Positions 1 to 11,581 of a stretch of DNA of 61,023 nt are shown one piece after another. Source of the DNA: Azonexus sp. (GTDB lineage Bacteria > Pseudomonadota > Gammaproteobacteria > Burkholderiales > Rhodocyclaceae). The stretch is from positions 1 through 61,023 of the forward strand of contig JAGOAU010000016.1 of the NCBI GenBank assembly GCA_017983755.1. The letters are read 5' to 3'. Every line of letters begins with the position of its first letter. The first letter of the stretch is position 1. The translations under genes and the position numbers were made by a program. The notes under the pieces were generated by a model. The model was not told the DNA's origin. It saw only the letters and a list, made by a program, of their open reading frames with translations, and made no database searches.

Positions 1-122
1 ACTCCGGTAGCTGAACATTCCGTGCTGCGTTGTATCCGCCGTTCTCATCTTCTTCAACCTCGCCCTGACAACCCCGCCATTATCTCATTGGCATCAGTTG
101 GCCAGGGTTTTTGAGCATCCTG

Positions 123-617
123 CTAGACCGCGGCGCGGGCGAGCAGCCAGTCGCGCACGGCGAAGCCAGTACCGAAATCCCAGGCCTTGAGACGCTCCGG
201 CTCGATCAGCCGGATCTCGGCCAGTTCCTCGTTGAGAACGACCTCGCCTTCCGCCACGACGTGATAGGCGATCAGCAACTGGTTTTTCTGCCGGAAGGGA
301 TAGAGACCGATCAGCGCGACCACCGTCGCGACCAGCCCCAGTTCCTCGGCCACTTCGCGCGCCACGGCCTGTTCCGGCGCCTCGTCGCGTTCAAGGTAGC
401 CGGTCACCAGCCCGAAGGATTTCTCCGGCCACGCGACGTTGCGCGCCAGCAGCACCTGACCGCCGTACTCGACTAGCGCCGCGACCACCGGCACCGGGTT
501 GTCCCACAGCACGAAACTGCAGCCCTCCGCCGGACAAGTCGGGCGCAGCAGGCCGCCCGCCTCGCGCAACACCAGTTCGCCTCCGCACTGCGGGCAGAAG
601 CGGTAAGCGCCGCTCAC
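123..617 (-). CDS. Nudix hydrolase with N-terminal zinc ribbon
   Basis: A 164-residue protein. An N-terminal zinc ribbon (CPQC near residue 9, then a second cysteine pair near residues 28-33) precedes a Nudix fold. The Nudix box is complete at about residues 73-95: G, five residues, E, seven residues, RE, then EELGL. Family members hydrolyse nucleoside diphosphates linked to another moiety. The ribbon resembles NudC-type NADH pyrophosphatases, but the protein is much shorter than NudC (about 257 residues), so the substrate is not assignable. It is the last gene of a minus-strand run after alaS, starting 10 bases after the small secreted protein gene ends. Confidence 0.85.
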   Translation of the reverse strand: MSGAYRFCPQCGGELVLREAGGLLRPTCPAEGCSFVLWDNPVPVVAALVEYGGQVLLARNVAWPEKSFGLVTGYLERDEAPEQAVAREVAEELGLVATVVALIGLYPFRQKNQLLIAYHVVAEGEVVLNEELAEIRLIEPERLKAWDFGTGFAVRDWLLARAAV

Positions 618-627
618 CGCCGCAACG

Positions 628-929
628 TCAGCGCAGCTTGGGGTTCAGCGAACCCCGGTTGTAGTCCTTGTCGCCCGGCATCACAGTACGGCCGACGCCG
701 AACAGGCCGCCCTGGGCGCCTTCGGGGCGCGTCTGATTTTCCGGGTACTTGGCCGCCGCCTGCTGCGCCGCGGCCGCCTTGGCGGCATCGAGGTATTCCC
801 AGCGCCCGTTGGGGAAAAGTCGCACTTTTTCGCCGTTGACCGTAACTGCCTCGACCGGCGTGCGATCGAGCTCTGCAGCCCCGATACCGGCAGCCGCCAG
901 ACCCAGCAGCAGGCCGACCAGCGTAATCC

Positions 930-933
<4 letters not shown>
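628..933 (-). CDS. small secreted protein of unknown function
   Basis: A 101-residue protein starting at a GTG that overlaps the alaS stop codon (GTGA), a sign of translational coupling. Residues 1-20 form a signal peptide ending in GIGAA. The mature part has a short motif, [18 protein letters not shown], followed by an alanine/glutamine-rich stretch and the C-terminal [15 protein letters not shown]. The [11 protein letters not shown] pattern recurs in small periplasmic betaproteobacterial proteins, but I know no function for it. The start was chosen for the overlap and the signal peptide; the longer upstream frame only runs inside alaS. Confidence 0.7.
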
Positions 934-3545
<2,612 letters not shown>

Positions 3546-3627
3546 AAGCTGGCGGCCCTTGCGGCATGGAATGCGAAACCTTGGATTTTAAGAGAAAAAG
3601 CGTCCGGCTTCGCAGCCGCCGGCCCCG

Positions 3628-4335
3628 CTATTGCGCAAAAAGATCGAGGCGGTCGGTAAACAAGGCACTGACACCGCGTGCGAAAAGCATTTTTGCCTGC
3701 TTTTCGCTGTTGACCGTGTAACACAGCACAGGAATGTCATGCGCCCTGGCTTCCGCCAGCACCTCGTCATCGAGCAGGTCGGCGTCGCAATGCAGCGAGA
3801 CCCCTTGCAGGCGCCGCAGTTCGGCCAGCCAGTCGGGCGGCGGCGCCTCGAACAGGACGCCGCGGCGGATTTCCGGCGCCAGATCGCGGGCCACTTCGAG
3901 CGCGGCCAGGGAAAACGAGGAAATCAGTGGTGGCACTTCCGCCTCGCGCCACAGATCAGCCGTCATGCGCGCGACGACCTCGGCCGTCACCACTTCATGG
4001 CCGCTCGCCGGCTTGATCTCGACATTGGCCAGCAGGCCGAGTTCGCGGCACAGCACGGCGGCTTCGGTAAAGCGGGGAATGCGCTGGCCGTGGCCTGCAT
4101 CGAGCGCGAAGAGAACTGCATCAGGTGTTTCGCAAACACGGCCGCTACCGTTGGTCGTGCGTTCCAGCGTTTCGTCGTGAATCAGGACCGGCGTACGGTC
4201 GGCCGAGAGCATCACGTCGAATTCGACCGCCCGGTAGCCGAGCCTGGCCGCCAGGCGAATGCCGGCCAGGGTATTTTCCGGCGCCAGCTTCCCGCCACCG
4301 CGATGGGCAATCCAGCGCGGCAGCGAAATAGGCAT
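3628..4335 (-). CDS. ugpQ: cytoplasmic glycerophosphodiester phosphodiesterase
   Basis: A 235-residue GDPD-family enzyme that hydrolyses glycerophosphodiesters to glycerol-3-phosphate and an alcohol. The N-terminus has the hallmark AHRGGGKLAPENTL, followed by EFDV, HDETLERTTNG and VEIKP, which supply the metal and catalytic residues. The start is the ATG overlapping the ugpB stop (ATGA); the longer open frame upstream reads only ugpB DNA. There is no signal peptide, as in E. coli UgpQ. The C-terminal coding part contains a degenerate copy of the 33-bp repeat (3688-3720). Confidence 0.93.
   Translation of the reverse strand: MPISLPRWIAHRGGGKLAPENTLAGIRLAARLGYRAVEFDVMLSADRTPVLIHDETLERTTNGSGRVCETPDAVLFALDAGHGQRIPRFTEAAVLCRELGLLANVEIKPASGHEVVTAEVVARMTADLWREAEVPPLISSFSLAALEVARDLAPEIRRGVLFEAPPPDWLAELRRLQGVSLHCDADLLDDEVLAEARAHDIPVLCYTVNSEKQAKMLFARGVSALFTDRLDLFAQ
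3688..3720 (-). repeat. 33-bp uptake-signal-like element, degenerate copy in ugpQ
   Basis: The core is degenerate (TACACGGTCAAC), but both tracts are in register: AAAAG at 17-21 and AAAATG at 28-33. Confidence 0.6.
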
Positions 4336-5636
4336 CAGAAGGGCTGCGCCTTCTTCAGCGCCGGCTTGGCGTTGAGCACCGCATTGCCGCGCGTGACCGC
4401 CTTGTCCAGTGCCGCCTTGGACGGCTCCTTGTCGGACCACGCCAGTTCGAGTTCCTCGTTGGCGATAACACGCACCGCATCGACGTCAGAAACGTGGGCG
4501 ACGGGTTTGGCGCTGGTCCCCTTCAAGGAAACGTAAGCAACCTGCAGCGTCTGGTCGCCATCCTGCAGGAGCTTGCTGCGCGCTGCCGCGCGGGCAGCCG
4601 TCGTCAGCGGCAGCCCGCCGTAGCTGCGCACCAGTTCGATCTGGATTTCCGGCGACAGAAGGAAGGAGATGAACTTGGCGGCCTGCTTGTATTCCGCCGG
4701 CGAGCGGCCGGAGCCCACCCACAGCGAGGCGCCGTCGGCCAGCGAGGGCTGGCGGCCACCGTATACATCGTCGTGGAAAGGCATCGGCGCCACACCCAGT
4801 TCGACGCCCTTGGCATCGCGGAAATCGACGTGCTCGCGCGAGTCGGTGGTAATCATCGCGCATTCGCCGGCGTGGAACTTCTTGCTGGCTTCGTCGTTGC
4901 GGCCAAACAGCTTGAAATAGTTGGCCTTGGTCCAAGTCGACATCATCGCCACATGCTTCACCTGCGGCAGGCCGTTGAAGGCCAGCTGCCCCTTGTCGGT
5001 CGTCGCCGGCAGGCCGGAAACGGCGCTGACGTTATCGACATGCACCCAGACCGGCCACGCCGTCGTGTAAGGGCAGGCATAACCGGCTTCCTGCAGCTTG
5101 TCGAGCATGCCCTGCATCTCGAACCAGGTTTTCGGCGGCTGATCCGGGTTCAGCTTGGCCTTGCGGAAGGCGTTCTTGTCGTAGAACAGGACCGGTGTGG
5201 AATAAAGAACCGGCAGGGCAACCAGGCGGCCCTTGGCATCGACGACGTTGGCTTTCAGGTCGCTGGAGAGACCGTCGGTGTCGAGCTTGACCCCGGCCTT
5301 CGCCATCATTTCATGCAAGGGAACGAAATACTTGGCCTGGCTCAGCACTTCGCTCATCTCGTAGCGGCGGACCAGATTCAGGCCGGCCGGCCTTTCACCC
5401 TTTTCCAGACGCGAAAGCTTGAGGTTGCCGCCATTCTCCTTGTTGAAGCGATCAACGACTGCCTGCAATGCCTTCTCCCCTTCCGGGCCGAGGTTGTGGG
5501 CCAGTTCGAATTCGGCGGAGGCGGCAACCGGGGCAGCTTCCTGCTTGGGCGCCGGCTTGGCCGGCTTGGCTGCGAGCGCGGGGAAGGCCAGCGCCAGACC
5601 GACGGCAATCGTCAGGGGACGGAGAGAATGCGACAT
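4335..5636 (-). CDS. ugpB: glycerol-3-phosphate ABC transporter substrate-binding protein
   Basis: A 433-residue periplasmic binding protein with a signal peptide (MSHSLRPLTIAVGLALAFPALA) and the family-1 solute-binding fold. E. coli UgpB is 438 residues. It captures sn-glycerol-3-phosphate and glycerophosphodiesters for import. The start at 5636 was chosen because it gives the signal peptide and has TGGAGT upstream; the extra 46 codons of open frame before it run into the promoter region. It is translationally coupled to ugpQ. The permease and ATPase genes (ugpA, ugpE, ugpC) are not in the window, which is unusual. Confidence 0.92.
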   Translation of the reverse strand: MSHSLRPLTIAVGLALAFPALAAKPAKPAPKQEAAPVAASAEFELAHNLGPEGEKALQAVVDRFNKENGGNLKLSRLEKGERPAGLNLVRRYEMSEVLSQAKYFVPLHEMMAKAGVKLDTDGLSSDLKANVVDAKGRLVALPVLYSTPVLFYDKNAFRKAKLNPDQPPKTWFEMQGMLDKLQEAGYACPYTTAWPVWVHVDNVSAVSGLPATTDKGQLAFNGLPQVKHVAMMSTWTKANYFKLFGRNDEASKKFHAGECAMITTDSREHVDFRDAKGVELGVAPMPFHDDVYGGRQPSLADGASLWVGSGRSPAEYKQAAKFISFLLSPEIQIELVRSYGGLPLTTAARAAARSKLLQDGDQTLQVAYVSLKGTSAKPVAHVSDVDAVRVIANEELELAWSDKEPSKAALDKAVTRGNAVLNAKPALKKAQPF

Positions 5637-5774
5637 GGGTACTCCAGTGAACGTAAAGCGTTGATTATAGCGCTCGCTTTTACCGGGCGCATACGGCACC
5701 GACAACGCGCCCGCCACCACCCAAAACGCCAGCTGAAACGCGAACTCATTTTTACCTCGTTTTACGATTACCAA

Positions 5775-5802
5775 TATACATACATGCGCGAATGTATGTA
5801 TA
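5775..5802. promoter_or_regulatory. AcrR-type operator, 11-bp inverted repeat over the efflux promoter
   Basis: Two perfect 11-bp arms, TATACATACAT (5775-5785) and ATGTATGTATA (5792-5802), flank the 6-bp spacer GCGCGA. The inner halves TACATACAT and ATGTATGTA are, as I recall it, identical to those of the E. coli acrAB operator bound by AcrR. A TATAAT box at 5799-5804 overlaps the right arm, so bound repressor would block RNA polymerase. An AcrR homologue is encoded at 11582-12208. Its first target is the efflux operon starting at 5870; ugpB diverges at 5636. Confidence 0.88.
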
Positions 5803-5804
5803 AT
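5799..5804 (+). promoter_or_regulatory. -10 box of the efflux operon promoter
   Basis: A consensus TATAAT overlaps the right arm of the inverted repeat, 66 bases before the acrA start codon. No good -35 hexamer stands at 16-18 bases spacing, so the promoter may be weak or the -35 degenerate. Confidence 0.6.
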
Positions 5805-5869
5805 CCGCTCATCTCAAATCCGATGCGCCGCCAGCCCTGCCCCATCGACACCTCTCCCCGGAGCCCGAC

Positions 5870-6991
5870 ATGACCAGCCTCAACACCCCGCCGTCCCGAT
5901 TTGCAAAACCGCTTCTGCTCCCCGTTTTCGTCAGCGTCGCACTGACCCTCGGCGCCTGTTCGAAGCCGGCAGAGCAGCCCAAGGCCGGCGGGGCGATGCC
6001 GGTCACCGTGCTGGAAATGCAGCCGCGCAGCGTGCCGAACGCGGTGGAAATCGTCGCCCAGACCGAAGGCGCCAAGGAAACCGAAGTGCGCGCCCGCGTC
6101 GGCGGCATCCTGATGAAGCAGCTGTACCAGGAAGGGATGCCGGTCAAGGCCGGCCAGCCGCTGTTCCAGATCGACCGCGCGCCGTATGAAATCGCCCACG
6201 CCGAGGCCAAGGCCAAGGCCGATCAGGCGACGCGGGAACTGGCGCGGCTGAAGAAGCTGGTCGACATCCAGGGCGTCAGCCGCAAGGAATACGACGATGC
6301 GACCAGCGCCAATGAACTGGCCCAGGCGGCCCTGCGCCAGGCACAGCTGAACCTTTCATGGACGACGATCACGGCGCCGGTGGATGGAATTTCCGGGCGC
6401 GCCGCCAAGTCGGTCGGCAACCTGATCACAGTCGGCAGTGACAGCCTGCTGACCTCGGTTTACCAGAACGACCCGATGTGGGTGCGCTTCAGCATTTCGA
6501 CCAACGAAGCAGAGCGCCTGCCGGGCGGTCGCCTGACACCGGACACCGTGACCGGCGTCGAACTGGTTTTGCCGGACGGCAGCGTTTTCCCGGTCAAGGG
6601 CAAGCTGAACTTCCTGGCCAGCACCATCGATCCGACGCTCGGCACCCGCCAGTTGCGCGCCGAATTCCGCAACACCGAAGGCCGCCTGCTACCCGGCCAG
6701 TTCGTCCGCATTCGTCTGCTGGCCGGCGAACAAGGCGGCGTTTTCCTGGTCCCGCAGAGCGCGGTGATCCAAAGCGAACAGGGCAATCTGGTGATGACCA
6801 CTGACGCCGAGAACAAGGTGGCGCCGCGCCCGGTAAAGACCGGCGAATGGTTCGGCAAGGACTGGATCGTCCTCGACGGCCTCAAGGCCGGCGACAAGGT
6901 GATCGTCGACAACCTGATGAAGCTCAAGCCGGGCGCCCCGGTCGATCCGCATCCGCCGGCCGGCAATACGGCGAAGCCGGCGCAGAAGTAA
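5870..6991 (+). CDS. acrA: RND efflux periplasmic adaptor (AcrA/MexA type)
   Basis: A 373-residue membrane-fusion lipoprotein that links the inner-membrane RND pump to the outer-membrane channel. The signal peptide ends in a lipobox (LTLGAC, lipidated Cys30). Typical adaptor blocks follow: VRARVGGILMKQLYQEGMPVKAGQPLFQID (lipoyl half), an alpha hairpin rich in Ala/Glu/Lys, then WTTITAPVDGISGRA (second lipoyl half) and beta-barrel sequence. A GGAG lies shortly before the ATG. It is first of four co-directional genes (adaptor, pump, channel, repressor) behind an AcrR-type operator. Confidence 0.94.
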   Translation: MTSLNTPPSRFAKPLLLPVFVSVALTLGACSKPAEQPKAGGAMPVTVLEMQPRSVPNAVEIVAQTEGAKETEVRARVGGILMKQLYQEGMPVKAGQPLFQIDRAPYEIAHAEAKAKADQATRELARLKKLVDIQGVSRKEYDDATSANELAQAALRQAQLNLSWTTITAPVDGISGRAAKSVGNLITVGSDSLLTSVYQNDPMWVRFSISTNEAERLPGGRLTPDTVTGVELVLPDGSVFPVKGKLNFLASTIDPTLGTRQLRAEFRNTEGRLLPGQFVRIRLLAGEQGGVFLVPQSAVIQSEQGNLVMTTDAENKVAPRPVKTGEWFGKDWIVLDGLKAGDKVIVDNLMKLKPGAPVDPHPPAGNTAKPAQK

Positions 6992-7000
6992 GGAGCGGCC

Positions 7001-10000
7001 ATGTCGAAATTCTTCATCAACCGGCCGATCTTCGCCTCGGTCGTCTCGATCATCATCGTCATCGCCGGGCTGGTCGCCTCGCAGGTGTTGCCGATCGCCC
7101 AGTATCCGCAGATCGCCCCGCCGACGGTGATGATCACCGCCACCTACCCCGGCGCTTCGGCCGAAACGCTGGCGCGTACCGTCGCCGCACCGATCGAGGA
7201 ACAGCTGAACGGGGTCGAGAACCTCTCCTATTTCACCTCCTCGGCGTCGGCCAACGGCACGGTCAGCATCACCGCGACCTTCGAGGTCGGCACCAACGTC
7301 GACATCGCCTCGGTCAACGTCAATAACCGGGTCAAGGCCGCCGAGCCGCGCCTGCCGGAAGAAGTGCGGCGCAACGGCGTGCTCGTCCAGAAACGCTCGA
7401 ACGACATCCTGCAGGTCGTCGCGCTGGACTCCGAAAAGGGCAAGTTCAACACGCTGTTCCTCTCCAACTACGCCAGCCTCAACATCGTCGACGAGCTGAA
7501 GCGGGTCAAGGGCGTCGGCGACGTCACCATCTTCGGCGCCCAGGACTATTCGATGCGCGTCTGGCTGAAGCCCGACCGCATGGCCCAGCTCGGCCTGACG
7601 ACCAGCGACGTGTCGAACGCGATCAGGATCCAGAACGCCCAGAACGCGGCCGGCAAGATCGGCCAGGAGCCGGCGCCGGGCGACCAGCAACTGGTCTATA
7701 CGGTGACCGCCAAGGGCCGCCTGCTGACCCCCGAGGAATTCGGCAACATCGTCATCCGCGCCAGCGGCCCGGGTGGCGTGCTGCGCCTGAAGGACATCGC
7801 GCGTATCGAGCTCGGCGCCTACAGCTACGACCAGCAGGTCACGCTCGACGGCCAGCCGACCATCGCCATGGGCGTCTTCCTGCAAACCGGCGCCAACGCG
7901 CTCGAAGTCGCCGAGAGCGTGCGCGTCAGGATGGACGAGCTGAAGAAGAAATTCCCGGAAGGCATGGGCTACGTCATCCCCTTCGACACCACGCGCTTCG
8001 TCTCGGCGTCGATCAACGAGGTGGTCAAGACCCTGGTCGAAGCCATGCTGCTGGTTCTCGCCGTCGTCTACATCTTCCTGCAGAACTGGCGGGCGACCCT
8101 GATCCCGATGATCGCTGTGCCGATCTCGCTGATCGGCACCTTCGCCGGCCTCTGGCTGTTCGGTTTCTCGATCAACACGCTGACCCTGTTCGCGATGGTG
8201 CTGGCGATCGGTATCGTCGTCGATGATGCCATCGTCGTGCTGGAAAACGTCGAGCGTCTGATGTCCGAGGAAAAACTGCCGCCGCGCCAGGCGGCGATCA
8301 AGGGCATGAAGGAAGTCCAGGGCGCGGTCATCGCCACCACCCTGGTATTGGTCGCGGTCTTCGTGCCGGTCGCCTTCCTCGGCGGCATCGCCGGCCAGCT
8401 CTACAAGCAGTTCGCCGTCACTGTCGCCGTCTCGGTGGCCCTCTCCAGCGTCGTCGCGCTGACCCTGACGCCGGCCCTGTGCGCCGTGCTGCTCAAGGTT
8501 CAGCACGGCGAGAACAGGTTCTTCGCGCCCTTCAACCGCCTGTTCGAGCGGTTCACCCGTTCCTACATCAGCGTTGTCAGCCTGACGCTCAAGCACAGCA
8601 TCGTCGTCGCGCTGCTGTTCGCCCTCGTCATCGGCTCGATCGTCGCCTTCTTCCGCGTCATCCCCGGCAGCTTCGTGCCGGCCGAGGACCAGGGCTACCT
8701 GATTTCGGCGCTGATGCTGCCGGACGGCGCGACGCTCAAGCGCACCGCGACGACCGGCGAGAAAATGCGCCAGATGGTCGCCGCCGACCCGGCGGTCAAG
8801 CACACCTTCGTCGTTTCCGGCTTCGACCTGATCGGCGGCGGCAACAAGCCCAACGCCGGCACCATGTTCATCCCGCTGCACGACTGGAGCGAGCGCGACG
8901 CCAAGGCGCAGGATCTGGCCGGCAAGTTCATGGGCTTCGGCATGATGCAGCCGGACGGCCTCGGCCTCGTCTTCAATCCGCCGCCCATCATGGGCCTCGG
9001 CACCGCCGGCGGCTTCGAGGTTTACGTGCAGAACCGCGTCGACGGCGATGCCCGCAAGCTCGCCGAGGTTGTGCAGAACTTCATGGCCGAGCTTCAGAAG
9101 CACCCGGAATTCACCCGTGTCTCGACCTTCTTCCGCCCGACCGTGCCGCAGCTCTTCGTCGAGGTCGACGAGCCGAAGGCGCTGGCCCTCGGCATCCCGC
9201 TCGACTCGGTCTATTCGACGCTGCAGAGCACGATGGGCGCGCTCTACGTCAATGACTTCAACAAGGCCGGCCGCGTCTATCGCGTCCAGCTCCAGGCCGA
9301 GGCGGACTACCGCATGAAGCCGGAGGACATCGGCAAGGTCTATGTGCGCAGCGCAACCAGCAACGCGATGATCCCGCTGTCCGCCATCTCGTCGGTCAAG
9401 CGCGTCGTCGGCCCGGAACAGGTCGAGCGCTTCAACGGCTTTGTCGCCGCCAAGGTGATGGGCGACAGCAAGCCGGGCATCAGCTCGGGCGATGCGATCA
9501 GGATCGTCGAGGAAGTCGCCGCGGCGACGCTGCCCAGCGGCTACGAAATCTCGTGGACCGGCCAGGCCTTCCAGGAAAAGCGTTCCGCCGGCTCATCGTT
9601 CCAGGCCTTCGCCTTCGCCATCGTCATGGTCTTCCTGATCCTCGCCGCGCAGTACGAGAAATGGTCGCTGCCGCTGGCCGTCGTCATGGCCGTGCCCTTC
9701 GCGCTGATGGGCGCGCTGACCGCGGTCTGGGTGCGCGGCATGCCCAACGACATCTACTTCCAGATCGGCCTCGTCGTACTGATCGGCCTGGCGTCGAAGA
9801 ACGCCATCCTGATCGTCGAGTTCGCCGCGCAGAAGTACGCCGAGGGCAAGAGCGTCGTCGATGCCGCGCTGGAAGGCGCCCGCCTGCGCTTCCGCCCGAT
9901 CATCATGACCTCGCTCGCCTTCGTGCTGGGCGTCTTCCCGCTGGTCAAGGCGACCGGCGCCGGCGCCGCCGCCCGTCAGTCGATGGGCACCGGTGTCTTC

Positions 10001-10126
10001 GGCGGCATGCTCGCCGCGACCTTCATCGCCACCCTCTTCATCCCGCTCTTCTTCAAGTGGCTCGAACGCGGCGAGCAGAAGATGCCCGCCGGAGACGAGC
10101 ACGCCGACCAGACGGAGGAAAACTGA
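7001..10126 (+). CDS. acrB: RND multidrug efflux transporter (AcrB/MexB type)
   Basis: A 1041-residue inner-membrane proton-driven drug exporter of the HAE1 family. It starts with the family signature MSKFFINRPIFASVVSII. Proton-relay residues are present: D408-D409 in IGIVVDDAIVVLENVER and K933 in GLASKNAILIVEFA. Large periplasmic loops and twelve membrane segments in two halves fit the family length (E. coli AcrB 1049). The gene starts nine bases after acrA and is followed almost directly by the outer-membrane component, so it is a full tripartite pump. Confidence 0.96.
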   Translation: MSKFFINRPIFASVVSIIIVIAGLVASQVLPIAQYPQIAPPTVMITATYPGASAETLARTVAAPIEEQLNGVENLSYFTSSASANGTVSITATFEVGTNVDIASVNVNNRVKAAEPRLPEEVRRNGVLVQKRSNDILQVVALDSEKGKFNTLFLSNYASLNIVDELKRVKGVGDVTIFGAQDYSMRVWLKPDRMAQLGLTTSDVSNAIRIQNAQNAAGKIGQEPAPGDQQLVYTVTAKGRLLTPEEFGNIVIRASGPGGVLRLKDIARIELGAYSYDQQVTLDGQPTIAMGVFLQTGANALEVAESVRVRMDELKKKFPEGMGYVIPFDTTRFVSASINEVVKTLVEAMLLVLAVVYIFLQNWRATLIPMIAVPISLIGTFAGLWLFGFSINTLTLFAMVLAIGIVVDDAIVVLENVERLMSEEKLPPRQAAIKGMKEVQGAVIATTLVLVAVFVPVAFLGGIAGQLYKQFAVTVAVSVALSSVVALTLTPALCAVLLKVQHGENRFFAPFNRLFERFTRSYISVVSLTLKHSIVVALLFALVIGSIVAFFRVIPGSFVPAEDQGYLISALMLPDGATLKRTATTGEKMRQMVAADPAVKHTFVVSGFDLIGGGNKPNAGTMFIPLHDWSERDAKAQDLAGKFMGFGMMQPDGLGLVFNPPPIMGLGTAGGFEVYVQNRVDGDARKLAEVVQNFMAELQKHPEFTRVSTFFRPTVPQLFVEVDEPKALALGIPLDSVYSTLQSTMGALYVNDFNKAGRVYRVQLQAEADYRMKPEDIGKVYVRSATSNAMIPLSAISSVKRVVGPEQVERFNGFVAAKVMGDSKPGISSGDAIRIVEEVAAATLPSGYEISWTGQAFQEKRSAGSSFQAFAFAIVMVFLILAAQYEKWSLPLAVVMAVPFALMGALTAVWVRGMPNDIYFQIGLVVLIGLASKNAILIVEFAAQKYAEGKSVVDAALEGARLRFRPIIMTSLAFVLGVFPLVKATGAGAAARQSMGTGVFGGMLAATFIATLFIPLFFKWLERGEQKMPAGDEHADQTEEN

Positions 10127-10127
10127 G

Positions 10128-11549
10128 ATGCCCGCCCGTAACAAGCCCTCCATGAAAATCAGCCTTTTTTCGGCGTTGACCGCAACCGCCTTCCTGGCCG
10201 GCTGCGCCGTCGGCCCCGACTACGCCCGGCCGTCCTCGACCCTGCCCGACGACTACAGCCAGGCCGCCCCCGAAGCGCGCGCCGCGGCGCCGGTCAATCC
10301 GGAATGGTGGATGTTGTTCGGCGACCCGGGTCTGAACGCCCTCGTCCAGCAGGCGCTCGACGCCAACCAGGACCTGCAGGCCGCCATCGCCCGCCTGGAG
10401 GCCGCCGAAGCGGTCACCCGCGAAGCCGGCGCCGCCTACTACCCGGCGGTCGACCTCGGTGCCGCGACCAGCCGCAGCGGCACCAGCGGCGACACCTACA
10501 ACGGCCAGCGGATGGGCGGTGCCACCTACAACAACCGCCGCGCCGCGCTGTCGCTGAGCTACGAGATCGACCTCTGGGGCCGCATCCGCCGCCAGAACGA
10601 GGCCGCTGGCGCCGAGGCGCTGGCCAGCCGCTTCGCGCGCGACAGCGTGCGCCTGGCGCTGATCGGCCAGGTCGCCAACGAATACCTGGCGTTGCGCAGT
10701 CACGACGCGGAAGTCGCCGTCAGCCAGGAAACCGTGACGTCGCGCGAGAACACCCTGCGCATCGTCCAGGCGCGCCTCGATGCCGGTTCCTCCTCGGCGC
10801 TCGAACTGGCCCAGGCGGAAAATTCCCTCGCCACCGCGCAGTCGCAGCTGAGCCAGTTGAAACGTCTGCGGGCGCTGTCGGAAAACCAGATCGCCCTGCT
10901 GACCGGCCAGCCCGGCCTGCGCATTCCGGCGAACCTGACACCGCTGCCGCTGCCGCCGGTGCCGCCGGCCGGCCTGCCGTCGACCCTGCTCGAAGCCCGC
11001 CCCGACGTCCGCCAGGCGGAGGAAAAGCTGGTCGCCGCCAACGCCCGCATCGGCGTCGCCAAGGCCGCCTATTTCCCGGCCATCAGTCTGACCGGGGTCT
11101 ATGGCAGCGAAAGCATGGCCCTCTCCAACCTGTTCACCGGCAGCGCCGGCATCTGGTCGGCGGCGCTCGGCCTCTCGATGCCGATCTTCGACGCCGGCCG
11201 CACCGGCGCCCGCGTCGACCAGGCGACGGCCGGCCAGAAGGAAATGCTGGCCAGTTACCGGAAGACGATGCAGACAGCCTTCAAGGAGGTCAACGACGCG
11301 CTGGCCAGCCTGCGCGAACTGGCCGCCGAGGAATCCGCCAACGTCGCCCAGTTGGAAGCGGCGCAGCGTGCGCTGAAGCTGTCGCAGGCGCGCTACGAGG
11401 CCGGCTATTCGGGCTTTTTGGAAGTACTTGATGCACAACGCACGACAAACATTGCACAATTGACGTATCTGAACAGCCGCAAGAACCGGCTCGGCGCTGC
11501 CGTCGACCTGTTCAAGGCGCTCGGCGGCGGCTGGCGCGAAGACGCCTGA
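10128..11549 (+). CDS. oprM: outer-membrane efflux channel lipoprotein (OprM/NodT family)
   Basis: A 473-residue TolC-like channel. The start at 10128 has GGAGG nine bases upstream and sits one base after the acrB stop. The signal peptide ends in a lipobox (FLAGC, Cys26), followed by AVGPDY, typical of OprM/CusC lipoproteins. Two TolC-fold repeats are seen, with EIDLWGR in the first and the related SLPIFDAGR-like block (SMPIFDAGRTG) in the second. The signal-peptide codons coincide with a copy of the 33-bp repeat (10154-10186). Confidence 0.93.
   Translation: MPARNKPSMKISLFSALTATAFLAGCAVGPDYARPSSTLPDDYSQAAPEARAAAPVNPEWWMLFGDPGLNALVQQALDANQDLQAAIARLEAAEAVTREAGAAYYPAVDLGAATSRSGTSGDTYNGQRMGGATYNNRRAALSLSYEIDLWGRIRRQNEAAGAEALASRFARDSVRLALIGQVANEYLALRSHDAEVAVSQETVTSRENTLRIVQARLDAGSSSALELAQAENSLATAQSQLSQLKRLRALSENQIALLTGQPGLRIPANLTPLPLPPVPPAGLPSTLLEARPDVRQAEEKLVAANARIGVAKAAYFPAISLTGVYGSESMALSNLFTGSAGIWSAALGLSMPIFDAGRTGARVDQATAGQKEMLASYRKTMQTAFKEVNDALASLRELAAEESANVAQLEAAQRALKLSQARYEAGYSGFLEVLDAQRTTNIAQLTYLNSRKNRLGAAVDLFKALGGGWREDA
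10154..10186 (-). repeat. 33-bp uptake-signal-like element at the start of the oprM gene
   Basis: Perfect core GTTGCGGTCAAC, AAAAA at 17-21 and ATTTTC at 28-33 (T-rich instead of A-rich). It overlaps the signal-peptide codons. Confidence 0.85.
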
Positions 11550-11581
11550 ACGACGCCGGCAGCACGGGAGAGAGAAGACAA

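Noticed and set aside
1-122. A possible gene fragment at the left edge of the window
   Set aside because: No frame with recognisable protein sequence and no promoter or terminator was convincing in these 122 bases.
5637-5774. An N-terminal extension of ugpB by 46 codons
   Set aside because: It would put non-hydrophobic sequence before a perfect signal peptide and runs toward the efflux promoter region.
6689-9103. An open frame of about 800 codons on the minus strand
   Set aside because: It lies wholly antisense to acrA/acrB, is rich in Asp/His/Arg/Gly as expected from the complement of a high-GC gene, and has no domain or start signals.
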